Below, piece after piece: positions 23,271 to 33,535 of a DNA stretch of 64,000 nucleotides. Numbering within the stretch: the first letter of the stretch is position 1; each line of letters opens with the position of its first letter. Position numbers and translations under genes: made by a program. Below the pieces are notes generated by a model, which was given only the letters and a program-made list of their open reading frames with translations, was not told where the DNA came from and did no database searches. Origin of the DNA: Uranotaenia lowii (Eukaryota; Arthropoda; Insecta; Diptera; Culicidae); the NCBI RefSeq assembly GCF_029784155.1, contig NC_073691.1, positions 145,082,496 to 145,146,495 on the forward strand, written 5' to 3'.

Positions 23271-23657
23271 TTACACCTAAATTTTGCCCGGTTTTTGCCC
23301 GGTTTTTGGATTTGAAAAATTGAAATCCATGCCCGGATTTTGCCAGGTTTTTGTGAAAAAATGCCCGGAATTGCTATGCAAGGATGGGAGTGGAAAAAAT
23401 TCTGGCAACCTTAAGTTATAGGGTTGTGAATTTTACAAGTCATTTTGACTGGTCACGGTCCGAGTGTCCATGGCGAAATTTTTCTCGCTTATTAAAAGAG
23501 CTAGTGAAATAAAATATACACAGTTTTGTAGAGATTCAAAATTCATGAAAAGTTGTATTTTTTTTTTGCGAATTTTTAAAGCGAAGAATTTAAAAGATAT
23601 TCAACAAACAAAGTGTCCAACCAGTCATTTTGACTGGTGCGGTCTTCCTAGTGTTAA

Positions 23658-25443
23658 CAAATGTTTTTATAAATAAATTCAGTTGAAAGATTAAAAATGT
23701 AGGATTAGAATTGACCAAATTTTCACGATTAGAATGTACATGTGACAAGGAGGATTCACATATTTGTTATAGTTCACGTTTTTCAACATTTGTATCGAAG
23801 AGATCTGTCACCGATTGGCAAAGCGAGATATTTTTTTAATTTGGTTTCAGAGTTTTAGTTAAAAAATATATATGTAGGTAAGAGTTTAGATAGAGGTAAG
23901 TTGATAATCATGATTTTAAATTCAATATTTGAATTCTGAAATGTAACCTTATGAAATCTAAATTAATCATTTCAGTGTAATGTCTGATGGTCTGTGTTGT
24001 CCAACACAGGAAGTATTTCTACTGCACATATTCGGCTCAGGGACACCGAGTGCCCTGAGATAGCGGGATCAAGATTTGAATTATACCTACTACATATAAC
24101 CAAACAGTACGGCGCAATTAAATCGTTCTGCCAAAGGAAGCTCGTGTTCGAAGAATTGCTTTGACTAAAGCTTAAAATCTGGTTTCGACTTTGTTCGGCG
24201 CGTAATTCGATGGTCAAATGTGCTGTGAGCCTGATGTGTATTTGTATTTGTGTGTATATGTCCGTCAGCGACGAGTTGTGTGTCCAGACCGGATTAATGA
24301 ATATGAAATTTGCTGAATGGAAGCAGGAATTCTGCGCGCCGCCGAAATGCCATCGGCAGCCAACGACGAGGTGTTCATGTGCTGGGAAACTAAAATACTG
24401 GCATCCCATTTGCATAGAGAACTAATAACAATATATTTATTTCCCCATTCAAGTCCCATAAACACATTCACTTTGAGCCGTTTGGAGGTAATCATTTGCG
24501 GGCTGACGATGGTGCAGGCGTTTTGTTTTTATTTTGCTGTTCGCATCAAGTTTCATGATTGTAATTGCCAATACCTTATTGAAAAAGGCTCAAACTTTTC
24601 TAAAGCTAAAACTATTCGACAGCTGAAAAAGTTGACTAACTGCTAATAGGATAATGCAGTTGAAAAATGTAATCAAGTTCCCACACAGCTGTTGTCAATT
24701 GTGGTTGCTAAACTAGCTAAACCTGTTGCATGTTTCGAAAATTGCCCCAAATGACTCCAGCAATGACCAGCTTTCTAAATTCCACAAAACATCCGAGTCA
24801 TTAGTTCACCGCACTCATCCACATTGCTAGAGGAGATTCGGACAAACTGCCAAAAGCTTTCCTGGTCCGGTCCCCTAACCTAGAATCCCATACACACAAC
24901 AATCCATTCTGATTAGAACACTCAACCGCGTTTCGGAACCGGAATCTGCTACCCGTTTTGCTCCCTAACGTTCCAAAAAGTTTCCGTACCGGTACTAGTT
25001 CGAAAAAGTGAAAACGAAAACCGACAACCACAAAAGCGATTACACGTGGCCGTGCCAAAAATTTGTTTAGCCTGCACCCGTGCAACCGTATAGTCTCAAT
25101 TCAGAGTGGAAATTGTAGGGAAAACTGGACGACATGGTAGGAACGGATACGCGCATCATTCGGAAGTGGAACGTTTCCCTAGTTGGCTCCAGTCATGCAT
25201 TCGAGTGTTGACTCAATCAGGAACCGGCAACCTGCGGCTCGGAATCCACAATCAATTTTAAACAAAACCTACTTCAGCTTATCCTTTATCTGTAACATCT
25301 TCTCATAACTACATGATCTTTTACGTTTCAGGACTTGATCACATCCCTCAACAACTTATGGTTGCCCACAGACACAGCCAGATGTGCTCCAATACTGTTT
25401 AATTAAATTATTTCCGTCAAAAACCAAGTTCATACCGACTGGC
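23658..25443. other. Possibly unique DNA with scattered short ORFs
   Basis: From about 23960 to 25300 the composition is balanced and no repeat from elsewhere in the window is seen. Overlapping short frames exist on both strands, among them 23972-24415 (minus, 147 codons) and 24801-25085 (minus), none with a recognised domain. A small cysteine-rich frame at 24210 is listed separately. This is a candidate for host intronic or intergenic DNA. Confidence 0.35.
24210..24425 (+). CDS. Candidate small secreted cysteine-rich peptide (unconfirmed)
   Basis: This 71-codon frame begins with a hydrophobic stretch (MVKCAVSLMCICICVYMSVS) that would pass as a signal peptide. The remaining 51 residues hold six cysteines, including FCAPPKC and RCSCAG, a number seen in many disulfide-rich secreted peptides. 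Against it, the hydrophobic part is encoded by TGTGT-rich DNA that can give such residues by chance, a longer frame overlaps on the minus strand, and I see no promoter, intron or polyadenylation signal that fits. I cannot assign a family or function. Confidence 0.2.
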   Translation: MVKCAVSLMCICICVYMSVSDELCVQTGLMNMKFAEWKQEFCAPPKCHRQPTTRCSCAGKLKYWHPICIEN

Positions 25444-26640
25444 TTAGACTACTTTACTTACTTAGTTACTTAATGTTACTGCGCCGATCCTTCGGTGCCT
25501 AGGGTCGTGGTAAAAGACCTCCACTGTTGACGATTCGGAGCCAGCGTCTTCACTTGGTCCCAGTCAAGATTCTCGTCGACAGTTCGGATTTCGGAGGCTA
25601 GACCTCGCCGCCGCGAGTTTCTGGGTCTGCCTCTTCTCCGATGTTCCTCTGGATTCCATTCAAGCGCCTCTCTGCAATTCTCGTTTTCATCTTTTCGCAA
25701 CGTGTGCCCAATCCATCTCCACGTGCCCGAATCTCGGTTTCTAGCGACCTTTGATGACACCGGCGATGTAGTTCCTCATTTCAGATCCAGGTGCCAGGCC
25801 ACCTAGCGCGGATGATATTCCGCAGGCTGTGGTTTACAAATACTTGCAGTCGTCACCGCATATGTGCACCATGTTTCGCACCCGTACAGCAATACGAATT
25901 TGACGTTTGAGTTAAAGATTCGAATTTTTGTTCGTAGAGAGATCTGGCGCCAGATGTTTTGGAGACTCGCAAATGCAAATCGGGCCTTTCTGATCCGAGT
26001 TTCGATGTCTTTCTTGGTACTAAAACCAGGCGTTATCTGGCTACCAAGATACTGGAAGCACTCCACTTTCTCAAACTGGAGGGATTTTCTGTGTTGATCT
26101 CCATCGACTTGGTCTTTCCGACATTGACTTTGAGACCTGCTGCCTTGGAACTTTCGGTGAGGTCGTCGAGTTTGCTCTGCATATCCGGTTGTGTTTGGGC
26201 GAGCAAAACCATATCTTCTTCCAGGTCAAGGTCGTTCAGCTGCTCCATTGTTGAAGGATTCCTCGGCAATCCTCGGTTCGGTGCACAGCCGATCGATCCA
26301 GTCAGAATCTCATCCATTACGATGAGAAAAAGTAGCAGTGATAAGATACATCCCTGTCTCACTCCAGCAGTTACCGGGATTATATCGGACAAGACATCGT
26401 CGTGCAAGACCGTGCACGAAAATGCCTTGTATTGTGCTTCGAAGAGGTGGAATAGTTTCTCTGGGACTCCTCGTCGCCTTAGAGTCACTCAGATATTTTC
26501 ATGGTTAAGTTGGTCAAAATCTACTTTACCAGCATTAAAAATCGCTCTGTACTTCTGTTTCATGTTGAAGAATGTCCTGCACATGCCTAGTCTGCAAGCG
26601 GCAAACATGTTGGTACATCTACATTTACCAACCTTGAACA
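25444..26640 (-). pseudogene. RTE-type retrotransposon, 3' part, decayed
   Basis: Minus-strand pieces in three frames line up as the end of an RTE polyprotein: GVRQGCILSLLLFLIVMDEI and a degraded catalytic box LDLEEDMVLLAQT (26488-26033), then FQYLGSQITPGFSTKKDIET with LLYGCETWC (26066-25803), then WRWIGHTLRKDENENCREAL and GRPRNSRRRG (25760-25476). The catalytic pair reads EED instead of ADD, so the enzyme is dead. The 3' end is a TAAG-type tail (about 25444-25475), typical of RTE. Upstream, NAGKVDFDQLNHENI marks the start of the palm, also damaged. Confidence 0.85.
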
Positions 26641-26809
26641 ATAAAACGTCACTTGTTCAGGTGTCTTCTTCTTGTTCCCGCAGAAGGAGAGTATCTGCTG
26701 ATAATTCAAACTTCCATCACCCACTGGGCACACTGATGTTCTGAAGGTAACACTACTAGTTAATCCAGTACCTAACGTTTGCTTAATCACTTCATCGTAG
26801 TGTTCGTTA

Positions 26810-27535
26810 CGATTGCAGATCTCTCGGACTCATACTCGACGAGGCTTTTAAAGGTAAGCCAGTCGTCGATCATCGTGATATTTGTTTCGGGATCAGCAGA
26901 TCAAGCAGATCGGATCTGTTGAAAATCGTGCCCCGCATTTCGCCCACCGCTCGTTGAATAACACCTTCTAGCGCTACGTTAAAAATCATGCAGGATAGAC
27001 CACCGCCTTGTCGAAGCTCCCTGCGCGATCCGAATGAACTCGACAATTCACCCAAGATCCGCTAACAGCACTGCGTTCCATCCATCGTCGCCTTGATTAG
27101 ATTGGTTAGCTTCCCGAAAAAGCCGTTCTCGTTCATGATTTTCCATAGTGTCGTGTCTTATGCGGCTGCGTAGGGACTTGGTGTTCACGGCATTTTTGGA
27201 TGATTTGCCATGATGTGAAGATCTGGTCCGTCGTTGACCGTCCCTCCATGAAGCCGACTGAAGACTTCCCACGAATCTGTTTGCTTGAGGCGTTAGGCGG
27301 CGAAGTAGGATTCGGGACAGCACTTTATAGGCGGCATTTAGGACAGTAATCGCTCGGTAGTTCTCACTGTTAATTTTGTAGTGCTTCTAGGAAATGGGGC
27401 ATATTACCCTTCCACTCCTCCGTAGTGCTTCTAGGAAATGGGGCCCTCCTTCCACTCCTCCGATAGCTGTTCTATGTTCCAGATTCGGACCATTGACCGG
27501 TGTAGGTGATTGACCTGCTTGTCAGGGCCCGAAAC
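26810..27535 (-). pseudogene. Second RTE-type reverse transcriptase fragment
   Basis: Minus-strand pieces give the front half of an RTE reverse transcriptase: HLHRSMVRIWNIEQLSEEWK, YRAITVLNAAYKVLSRILL with RRLTPQANRFVGS, then RQGGGLSCMIFNVALEGVI and MRGTIFNRSDLL. Frameshifts separate them and the catalytic box is lost. The sequence is not the missing front half of the neighbouring fragment, since both contain the GxRQG palm motif, so two elements are joined here. A short tandem duplication (the words gtgcttctaggaaatggggc occur twice, 27378-27443) interrupts the frame. Confidence 0.8.
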
Positions 27536-27554
27536 TGAATAAAAATAACTCTAT

Positions 27555-27926
27555 CCCAGCACTGAAAACGGTGTGAAAAACCTCATTTCAGCAATAGTTG
27601 AATGCAGAAACTCATTAAAAATTTGTATGGCGATGTTCTTCATGCGCTAGAGTTCGCACACAAAAATTTCGTCGATCTCAAATTACGCTCTTCGATTTGT
27701 TACTTTTTCTCTCACCGTCAAAATCGTACGTCTCTTGAATCCCAGCACTGAAAACGGTGTGAAAAACCTCATTTCAGCAATAGTTGAATGCAGAAACTCA
27801 TTAAAAATGTGTATGGCGATGTTCTTCATGCGCTAGAGTTTGCACACAAAAATTTCATCGATCTCAAATTACGCTCTTCGATTTGTTACTTTTTCTCTCA
27901 CCGTCAAAATCGTACGTCTCTTGAAT
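27555..27926 (+). repeat. 186-bp tandem duplication
   Basis: Units 27555-27740 and 27741-27926 are each 186 bp, start cccagcactgaaaacggtgt and differ at only three positions that I can find. There is no coding frame. The near-identity indicates a recent duplication. Confidence 0.92.
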
Positions 27927-28090
27927 ACGAGAGCTAAATGGGCGATGGAATCGAAAAGTTATTCTTTCTTTCCTTAAGAAAACTCCGTAAGATCTGTCAA
28001 AAATTGAGTGAAATTTTATCTGCATCCCACTTGCACCAATGCAAAACCATCACCCAAATTCGGTAGCGCTTCCATCGCCTATAATCACAG
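27927..28090 (+). repeat. Dispersed repeat, copy 1 (partner 35640-35850)
   Basis: The run from gtgaaatttt through gcaaaaccatcacccaaatt to gcgcttcc matches 35735-35810 in direct orientation with scattered differences. Nothing identifies the family. Confidence 0.6.
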
Positions 28091-28351
28091 AAATCATGTC
28101 AATTCCTATTTGGAACAAAACCATTTAAAATAAATATTTAAAAAAATGTTTTTAATTCATTGGATTGATCTAGAACAGGGCTTTTCAGATCATTTGCTCG
28201 GCGGAGCACTTTTTAAAACCAAAAATTGTGGCGGAACACCTGCATTTTTGAACGCATGAAAAGCTCTAGTTTTGAAAACTTGACAGTATTTAAGTACTAA
28301 GAAGCGATTCTGATCTATTTATTTATTTATTTATTCGTCAACCGTAACGTA

Positions 28352-29159
28352 CACAGCAATTTTTTTTTTGCTGGAAACCAGCAAAATTTTGCTGGTTTTT
28401 GTCCCGCTGACTTTCCAGCAAAATTTCCAGCAATTTAAATTGCTGGAAAAAACAGCAAACTTTAATGCTGGTTTCCAGCAATTCAAATTGCTGGAAAATC
28501 AGCAATCCAGATTGCTGGAAACCAGCTTTTTCTTTCAAAACAACCGGCCGTATTTAGTATCAAATTTATATTTAAATTCAAAATTAAATTGAGAATATTG
28601 GCTGTGCATATAATTAGCAATAAAAACAATTATTTTCTCCCATTTTTTCAATAAGGGATTTATTTATCTCGAGAAACACAATTTTTTACAAATTTCTATT
28701 ACGACTCTGGGGTGGCAGCTTTGTGCCAAGGTGTTGATCATCCGCCACCTGTAAAAAAATTTTTTTGATTAGTATCTTTTATGGAATATCTACCTGTCCA
28801 ATAAAAACTTACCCTTGACTTGATGCCTGGTTGCTAGAATATAGAGGAAAATAAAAATAATTATATTAATCCGACCAAAATTCGTAAAATAGAGTCTCAC
28901 CTTGCTCCAGCGTACGAAAACAAACAGACTCCAATTTGACAACTCGATTGCTGATTTTCCAGCGAACTAGATCAATTGCTGGAAAGTCCAGCAATTTGAA
29001 CATCGTTAGCTGATTTTCCAGCAAAAATGACAAGACTACAACCGAATGCTGAAAAATCCAGCAATTGGAAAACCGATTGCTGGTTTCCAGCAAAATTTTG
29101 GATTGCTGAACGTTTCCAGCAATTTTTTTTGCTGGAAATCGAGGCAAAAATTTACTGTG
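28352..29159. mobile_element. TA-flanked MITE rich in GCTGGAAA palindromes
   Basis: The ends CACAGCAATTTTT and the complement CACAGTAAATTTTTGC are inverted and flanked by TA (28350-28351 and 29160-29161). Both terminal regions are packed with alternating GCTGGAAA and TTTCCAGCAA words. The interior is AT-rich with no transposase. The insertion is in the 3' UTR of the CR1-like element, hence younger than it. Confidence 0.82.
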
Positions 29160-29228
29160 TAGACTAGTTTGATACATGTGCATTTCCTTAAGAATAGGTT
29201 TAAGCAGTGTCTGCTTTACAATTTCTCC

Positions 29229-31922
29229 TTAAGAGTTTAGATTTCTTCGATTAAAATATTGTTTGAGTTTTTGCCGAGACATTGTAAAGTCAATGGTTTC
29301 GCAGTGTTGATTGTAAGAGGCCATCATGCGATTTATTGGCCCGTTTTTCGCGTAGTTTGTGCGATAGTGATTAATGAAAAATAAATTTCGATTTCGGAGT
29401 TGCCGAGAAGGTGCATAAAAGTTTAATTTTGATAAAATTTCTTTTGAGTCAATACGCTGCGAAACAATATCGTTTACAAATGAAACCATTGCATATTCAC
29501 GGCGTTCTTTTAGTGTTTGTATGTCAATGAGCATGCAGCGCGCTTTATATGATGGAAGTGGAAATGATGTCCAACCTAATTTACGAAGGGCATATAGTAG
29601 AAATTGCTTTTGTACTGATTCTATTCTTTCTTCGTGTGAAATTGAATAAGGGGACCAAACAACGCTGCAATATTCCAGTAAAGACCTTACATAGGCAATA
29701 TATAGTGTTTTTATTGTGTATGGGTCTTGAAAATTAAAGCAAAAGCGCTTAATAAAGCCCAGCATGTTATTTGCCCTATGGATGATAGTATTGTAATGGT
29801 CTGTGAAAGTAAGTTTAGAGTCTAAGATAATTCCTAAATCCCTAACTCGTTCACATTTTTCTACATTCTGATCTCCTAGTGTAATTGTGATGTTTGGTGT
29901 TGTTCTTTTTCTGCTAAATGATATTAAATTGCATTTTTTTACATTGAGCTTCAGAAGGCTTTTTTTGCACCACAGGTAGAAAATGTGAATTTCATTCTGG
30001 AATATGCTGATGTCTTCTTCATTTCTTATTTCCAAATAGAGCTTCATGTCGTCGGCATAAATGAGCATTTTGAGATTTTTGAGAATAAAGGAAATGTCGT
30101 TTACATAAAGTATGAAAAGTAGAGGTCCTAAATGAGATCCTTGCGGAACTCCTGAAGTGACTTGAATAGGGAGCGATTTCTTTCCATTGAAATTTATTAT
30201 TTGTTGGCGATTCGTCAGGTATGATTCAAGCCATTTCAGGAGTTTAGATTTTATTCCATTTTTTTGTAATTTGAAAAGAAGCATTGGTATGTCTATGCGA
30301 TCAAATGCCTTACTAAAGTCTGTATAAAGAGCTTCCACATGGTTGCCATTGTCCATTGCATTCAATGAAAAGTCTATAAATTCAATCAAATTAGTTGAGG
30401 TTGAACGGCCTTTGAAAAAGCCATGTTGCCTGTCAGTTATTCGGTTCTTAATTTGGGAAAATAATTTTTCGTTTATAATTGCTTCAAAAAGCTTGGGAAT
30501 GCAAGAGATAATGGCTATTCCGCGATAATTTCGAATGTCAGACTTTCGACCAGATTTGAATATAGGCACTAAAAATGAGCTTTTCCAAATTTTAGGAAAA
30601 TTTCCTGATTCCAATGACATATTGAAAAGCCAAAACAATGGAGCTGTCAGTTCCATTGCCAAACTTTTCATGAATACAGGAGGTATTCCGTCTGGTCCTG
30701 GACCTTTCGAAGCGTCTAGATTTTTTAATCCTTGCAAAATATCCTGCACATGAACTTGATTAATGCTTATGTCCCTTGAGAATTCTGGGAAAAATGAAAA
30801 ATAATCGCGATCACGATCTTCTTCATTAAATGTCGTATAAATTTCTTGAAAGAAATTTGCAAAAAGATTGCAAATTTGCTCCGAGTTATCACCGACATGT
30901 TCGTCAAGGTGCATTCTTGACGGAAAATTCCCAGATTTCAACTTCGTTTTCACGTAGTTGAAAAATTTCTTTGGACAAGTCTTTATTTCAAGTTCAGTTT
31001 TCTCATTATATTCTTCAAGTGCATTGCTAATGACCAAGTTCAGTTGATCGCATAAGTTCAAATACGATGCTAAATTTTCATTAGTATTGTGTTTTTTGTA
31101 AAATTTGTGTGCTTTTTGTTTCCGATTCTTTAAGTTCATGATTTGTCTATTGAACCAGACCGGGTACTTAGAGTTTCGGTGACGTCTTCTTTTCTTCAAT
31201 GGTGTTTCTTGTGAGATAATTCCAAATAAAATTTTGTAAAAGACGTCAACAGCAGTTTCCACATTTCCTTCATTCCTAAAAATTTCTTGCCAATTGACAC
31301 TGTTTAATCTATTCTTAATGTTTCCATAATTTGCAGATTGGTATTCAAAGACTTCTTCATATTCGCAGTCGTTGGGTCTTTGATGTTCATGTATAAATAT
31401 GGAATATTCAATCGCCGTATGAAACGCCTCGTTTTTCCATAAAGGGTTTTGCGCTTCAATTACGCAAAAATCTTCATAAATGTTTGTTAGTGAAAGGTCT
31501 AAATAGCAATTTTGCTGGTTTTTTATGTGATTAATTTGATTCAATCCCAAATTAGCAATTTTGTCAAAAATGAACTGCAAAGTTTCATTGTCCCCAACGA
31601 CTGGGAGTAATATGCTTTCATTTTCAGAGTCCTCGATGAAATCAGCGTGGCGTTGATTGAAATCCCCATAGATATGAATTTTAACCTCGGCAAATAGATG
31701 GGATATTACCTCTTCTGCAGTGATGAGGAATTTTTCATAAGTATTTTTATGAGCATGGTCTGGTGGAAAATACACTGAGGCAAACACGTGTGTTTCACCT
31801 GCTATGTGTGCCTTCACCCAAACCTGCTCAAATTCATTGAATTTTTGGGTTGGAATTATTTCAGAATTAAAGCTATTAGAAATGGCTATAAGAACTCCGC
31901 CACCTGATTTCTTCTGAGACAT
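29229..31922 (-). CDS. CR1-like ORF2: endonuclease and reverse transcriptase
   Basis: This 897-codon open frame is the largest in the window. Residues 1-180 are an APE-type endonuclease that nicks target DNA: SGGGVLIAI at 6-14, YGDFN at 85-89, LDLSLTN at 141-147 and FHTAI near 167-171. The reverse transcriptase holds GPGPDGIPP (407-415), YTDFSKAFD (533-541), GVPQGSHLGP (591-600) and catalytic YADD (622-625). Frame homology continues upstream of the first ATG (AYNVFRDDRN), so this methionine is internal and the first part of the endonuclease is lost. No ORF1 is present. The undamaged frame suggests youth, but without the N-terminus and promoter it is probably inactive. Confidence 0.9.
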   Translation of the reverse strand: MSQKKSGGGVLIAISNSFNSEIIPTQKFNEFEQVWVKAHIAGETHVFASVYFPPDHAHKNTYEKFLITAEEVISHLFAEVKIHIYGDFNQRHADFIEDSENESILLPVVGDNETLQFIFDKIANLGLNQINHIKNQQNCYLDLSLTNIYEDFCVIEAQNPLWKNEAFHTAIEYSIFIHEHQRPNDCEYEEVFEYQSANYGNIKNRLNSVNWQEIFRNEGNVETAVDVFYKILFGIISQETPLKKRRRHRNSKYPVWFNRQIMNLKNRKQKAHKFYKKHNTNENLASYLNLCDQLNLVISNALEEYNEKTELEIKTCPKKFFNYVKTKLKSGNFPSRMHLDEHVGDNSEQICNLFANFFQEIYTTFNEEDRDRDYFSFFPEFSRDISINQVHVQDILQGLKNLDASKGPGPDGIPPVFMKSLAMELTAPLFWLFNMSLESGNFPKIWKSSFLVPIFKSGRKSDIRNYRGIAIISCIPKLFEAIINEKLFSQIKNRITDRQHGFFKGRSTSTNLIEFIDFSLNAMDNGNHVEALYTDFSKAFDRIDIPMLLFKLQKNGIKSKLLKWLESYLTNRQQIINFNGKKSLPIQVTSGVPQGSHLGPLLFILYVNDISFILKNLKMLIYADDMKLYLEIRNEEDISIFQNEIHIFYLWCKKSLLKLNVKKCNLISFSRKRTTPNITITLGDQNVEKCERVRDLGIILDSKLTFTDHYNTIIHRANNMLGFIKRFCFNFQDPYTIKTLYIAYVRSLLEYCSVVWSPYSISHEERIESVQKQFLLYALRKLGWTSFPLPSYKARCMLIDIQTLKERREYAMVSFVNDIVSQRIDSKEILSKLNFYAPSRQLRNRNLFFINHYRTNYAKNGPINRMMASYNQHCETIDFTMSRQKLKQYFNRRNLNS

Positions 31923-31960
31923 TTGAAAATTTCTGTCATCTCTGAATACGTTATATGCAC

Positions 31961-33110
31961 TTTGGTTCCATTTGTGTCAGTTGTAGCCTGACGTCTGGTT
32001 CCGCGTTTAGTCAGGATTGATATTTTGTCTTCGTTGCGAGATATGTGGAAAATCCAGACTCACATAGATATGTAAATTCTGGAAAACGGCAGAAGAATAA
32101 ATTTTGCTTTGTCGGACAAAATTTGAAATTCATTTTTCAGTTGACACCAAAACTCCTCCAACGACTGCTTGGATGCGAATCTTTCCTGAAGTTTTGAAAC
32201 CGATGTCATATTTATCAAGCATTCATATTCTTGCGATGTTATTGATGTTGGTTTCTTTGACACCGAAATGTTCCACCCATTTCAAGTCTTCGATCTTTTT
32301 ATGATATTCTTCGAGGAAATATTGTTGGAAGCTGTTTAACAAATCCTGCGGAAAAACTTTGTAATTGTAATTATAAATGACTGTATTAGACGTGGACCTG
32401 TTAGTTTAACTTTACATCAAGGAATACATAAAAAAGTGTTACAAACGAAAAGTGTTGTGTTTGTCATAAAACGTATTCGCAAATTCTCGTTAAATTCTTC
32501 GAAATTTTCGAATGATAACATAAAGGTTATTTCTGATTTAATGCTTCTTAAATTTAAAAAGCTGTCCAGGTTTCGTTTTTTGAGCAAATCTGCCCATAAT
32601 TTGATTTTTCTCTAAGAAGGCCTTGATTTAGCCGTTTGAATCGAAGATTGTCATTCATTTTATAAAAAATGTCAGCCAAGTAAGTCAACCTTAAAAGCCA
32701 CTGATCATCATTAAATTTCTTCGAAACATTCAGAACCTTGATAGCGGACAAATACCATTAGAATTGCTAGTCCTGCTACATCTATGAATTCGTCAAGCTG
32801 CATGGCGAAAAATGCTTTCAATGTCTTCTGCCATGTCACAAATTTTCCGAGAAACCTTATTGTCAGACATGAGAATCGGATTTACCAATTCCACTGTTTT
32901 CTCATCAACCATAACACGGACGATTTCTTGAATACAAGGTTTGATTAAGTTTTCAGCAAAAGTATGCCCTTCTCCAACTTTTGCAACTCGGTAACTCACT
33001 AAGTACGAAGCAAGAACAGCCTTTCATTGAGTGTTTTGCAGCGATTTTTATTTTCTTGACGATGGATATACATATCTTCCGGCTGAAGTTCTTCGATTTC
33101 CTCCATGTCA
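31961..33110 (-). pseudogene. hAT transposase relic, ZBED5/GTF2IRD2-like
   Basis: Minus-strand fragments in several frames follow the order of ZBED5-type hAT transposases: SYRVAKVGEGHTFAENLIKP and DNKVSRKICDMAEDIES (32999-32793), DDQWLLRLTYLADIFYKMND (about 32710-32650), and FWCQLKNEFQILSDKAKFIL with LPFSRIYIS (32263-32060). A decayed C-terminal tail leads up to the CR1 junction. Stops and shifts are frequent. The N-terminal BED finger is not visible. This is an old, dead copy much more decayed than the CR1 element inserted in it. Confidence 0.8.
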
Positions 33111-33535
33111 AGCTCGTTTAAGCCCTACAACACAAGTATGGCATACAGTGCTCGAAACATTCACCTTCATTGACAGAAAACGGGTTGAATGTGAGAGAAA
33201 AAGCTCTCCCTTTCGTCTTCTTCGGCAGTCGATGAAATAATCTCCGTTTGGAGAGAGTGAGCTTCTTGTTGACTGTGAATGTCTTCTCTTTTGTTTCACC
33301 ATTCGTTTCACACTCATTCGTTCCACAAAGTCGTGACAGGATCAAACGTTCAAAAATCATTCAATTGGATCCTCTTTGAATGTGTGAGCCAATCATATTC
33401 GCCTGTGCTACTTTGCATGTACCGATAAGTGAAGTGATAAAAATTAATAGCGGCTAAACGGTAAACGATAGACACTTGATGTCTTCGAGACAATTTATCT
33501 ACGCAACAAAAACTTTCGTATTCTATTGAAAAACA
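33110..33535 (+). repeat. Inverted repeat, left member (partner about 37000-37380)
   Basis: The right part of this block, aattaatagcggctaaacgg then gtaaacgatagacacttgat, is mirrored at 37055-37085, and similarity continues on both sides (gagaaaaagctctc; atttatctacgcaacaa). Arms are roughly 380-430 bp and diverged. Short frames here are accidental. Confidence 0.6.

Larger units (their letters stand above)
20894..23413. mobile_element. non-autonomous hAT with two nested elements
   Basis: The ends TAAGCTTGCCAGA and the complement TAAGGTTGCCAGA are inverted repeats, and AGTTATAG is duplicated at 20886-20893 and 23414-23421, an exact 8-bp hAT target duplication. Subterminal sequence is rich in gcccgg words on both sides. 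A TTAA MITE (21201-21930) and a Helitron (21988-23270) take up most of its length, leaving about 0.5 kb of its own without a transposase. A diverged piece of the same family appears at 63715-63810. Confidence 0.88.
10650..23653. mobile_element. TTAA-flanked element, about 13 kb with nested insertions
   Basis: The right end reads, in complement, CACTAGGAAGACCGCACCAG then the palindrome ACCAGTCAAAATGACTGGT. The left end is CACTAGAAGGAC, broken by a CR1-like insert, and resumes at 11841 with GGACCGTGACCAGTCAAAA. TTAA lies at 10646-10649 and 23654-23657, the target duplication of piggyBac-like elements. A second copy of the inner terminal sequence sits at about 23436-23462. Without insertions only about 2.5 kb is its own, with no transposase. 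The subfamily is unknown to me. Confidence 0.72.
28317..31960 (-). mobile_element. CR1-like non-LTR retrotransposon, nearly full-length ORF2
   Basis: The minus-strand element runs from a truncated endonuclease at about 31960 to a tail of AAAT units at 28317-28336. Its 3' UTR is split by the MITE at 28352-29159. It sits inside the hAT: transposase sequence continues directly upstream of the 5' junction, while the hAT terminus lies just past the tail. YADD-type RT with GVPQGSHLGP fits the CR1 group; a Jockey-group assignment is an alternative. Confidence 0.82.
28176..33110 (-). mobile_element. hAT element with ZBED5-like transposase, interrupted
   Basis: The terminus at 28176 reads CAGGGCTTTTCAGATCATTT and the following GGCGGAGCAC and GGCGGAACACC words are typical of one hAT subgroup. 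The transposase remnant lies at 31961-33110 on the minus strand, so this is the 3' end of that element, separated by a CR1-like insertion. The eight bases before it are atctagaa. I could not find a convincing opposite terminus; the same octamer at about 33547 lacks terminal bases. Confidence 0.65.

Noticed and set aside
23972..24415. 147-codon minus-strand frame as a gene
   Set aside because: It has no domain, no signal and no compositional support, and it overlaps other chance frames.
25959..26744. 261-codon plus-strand frame
   Set aside because: It is antisense to the RTE reverse-transcriptase remnant, whose motifs are recognisable on the minus strand.
28338..28592. Frames rich in FQQFKLLE on both strands
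   Set aside because: They are translations of the GCTGGAAA word array in the MITE.
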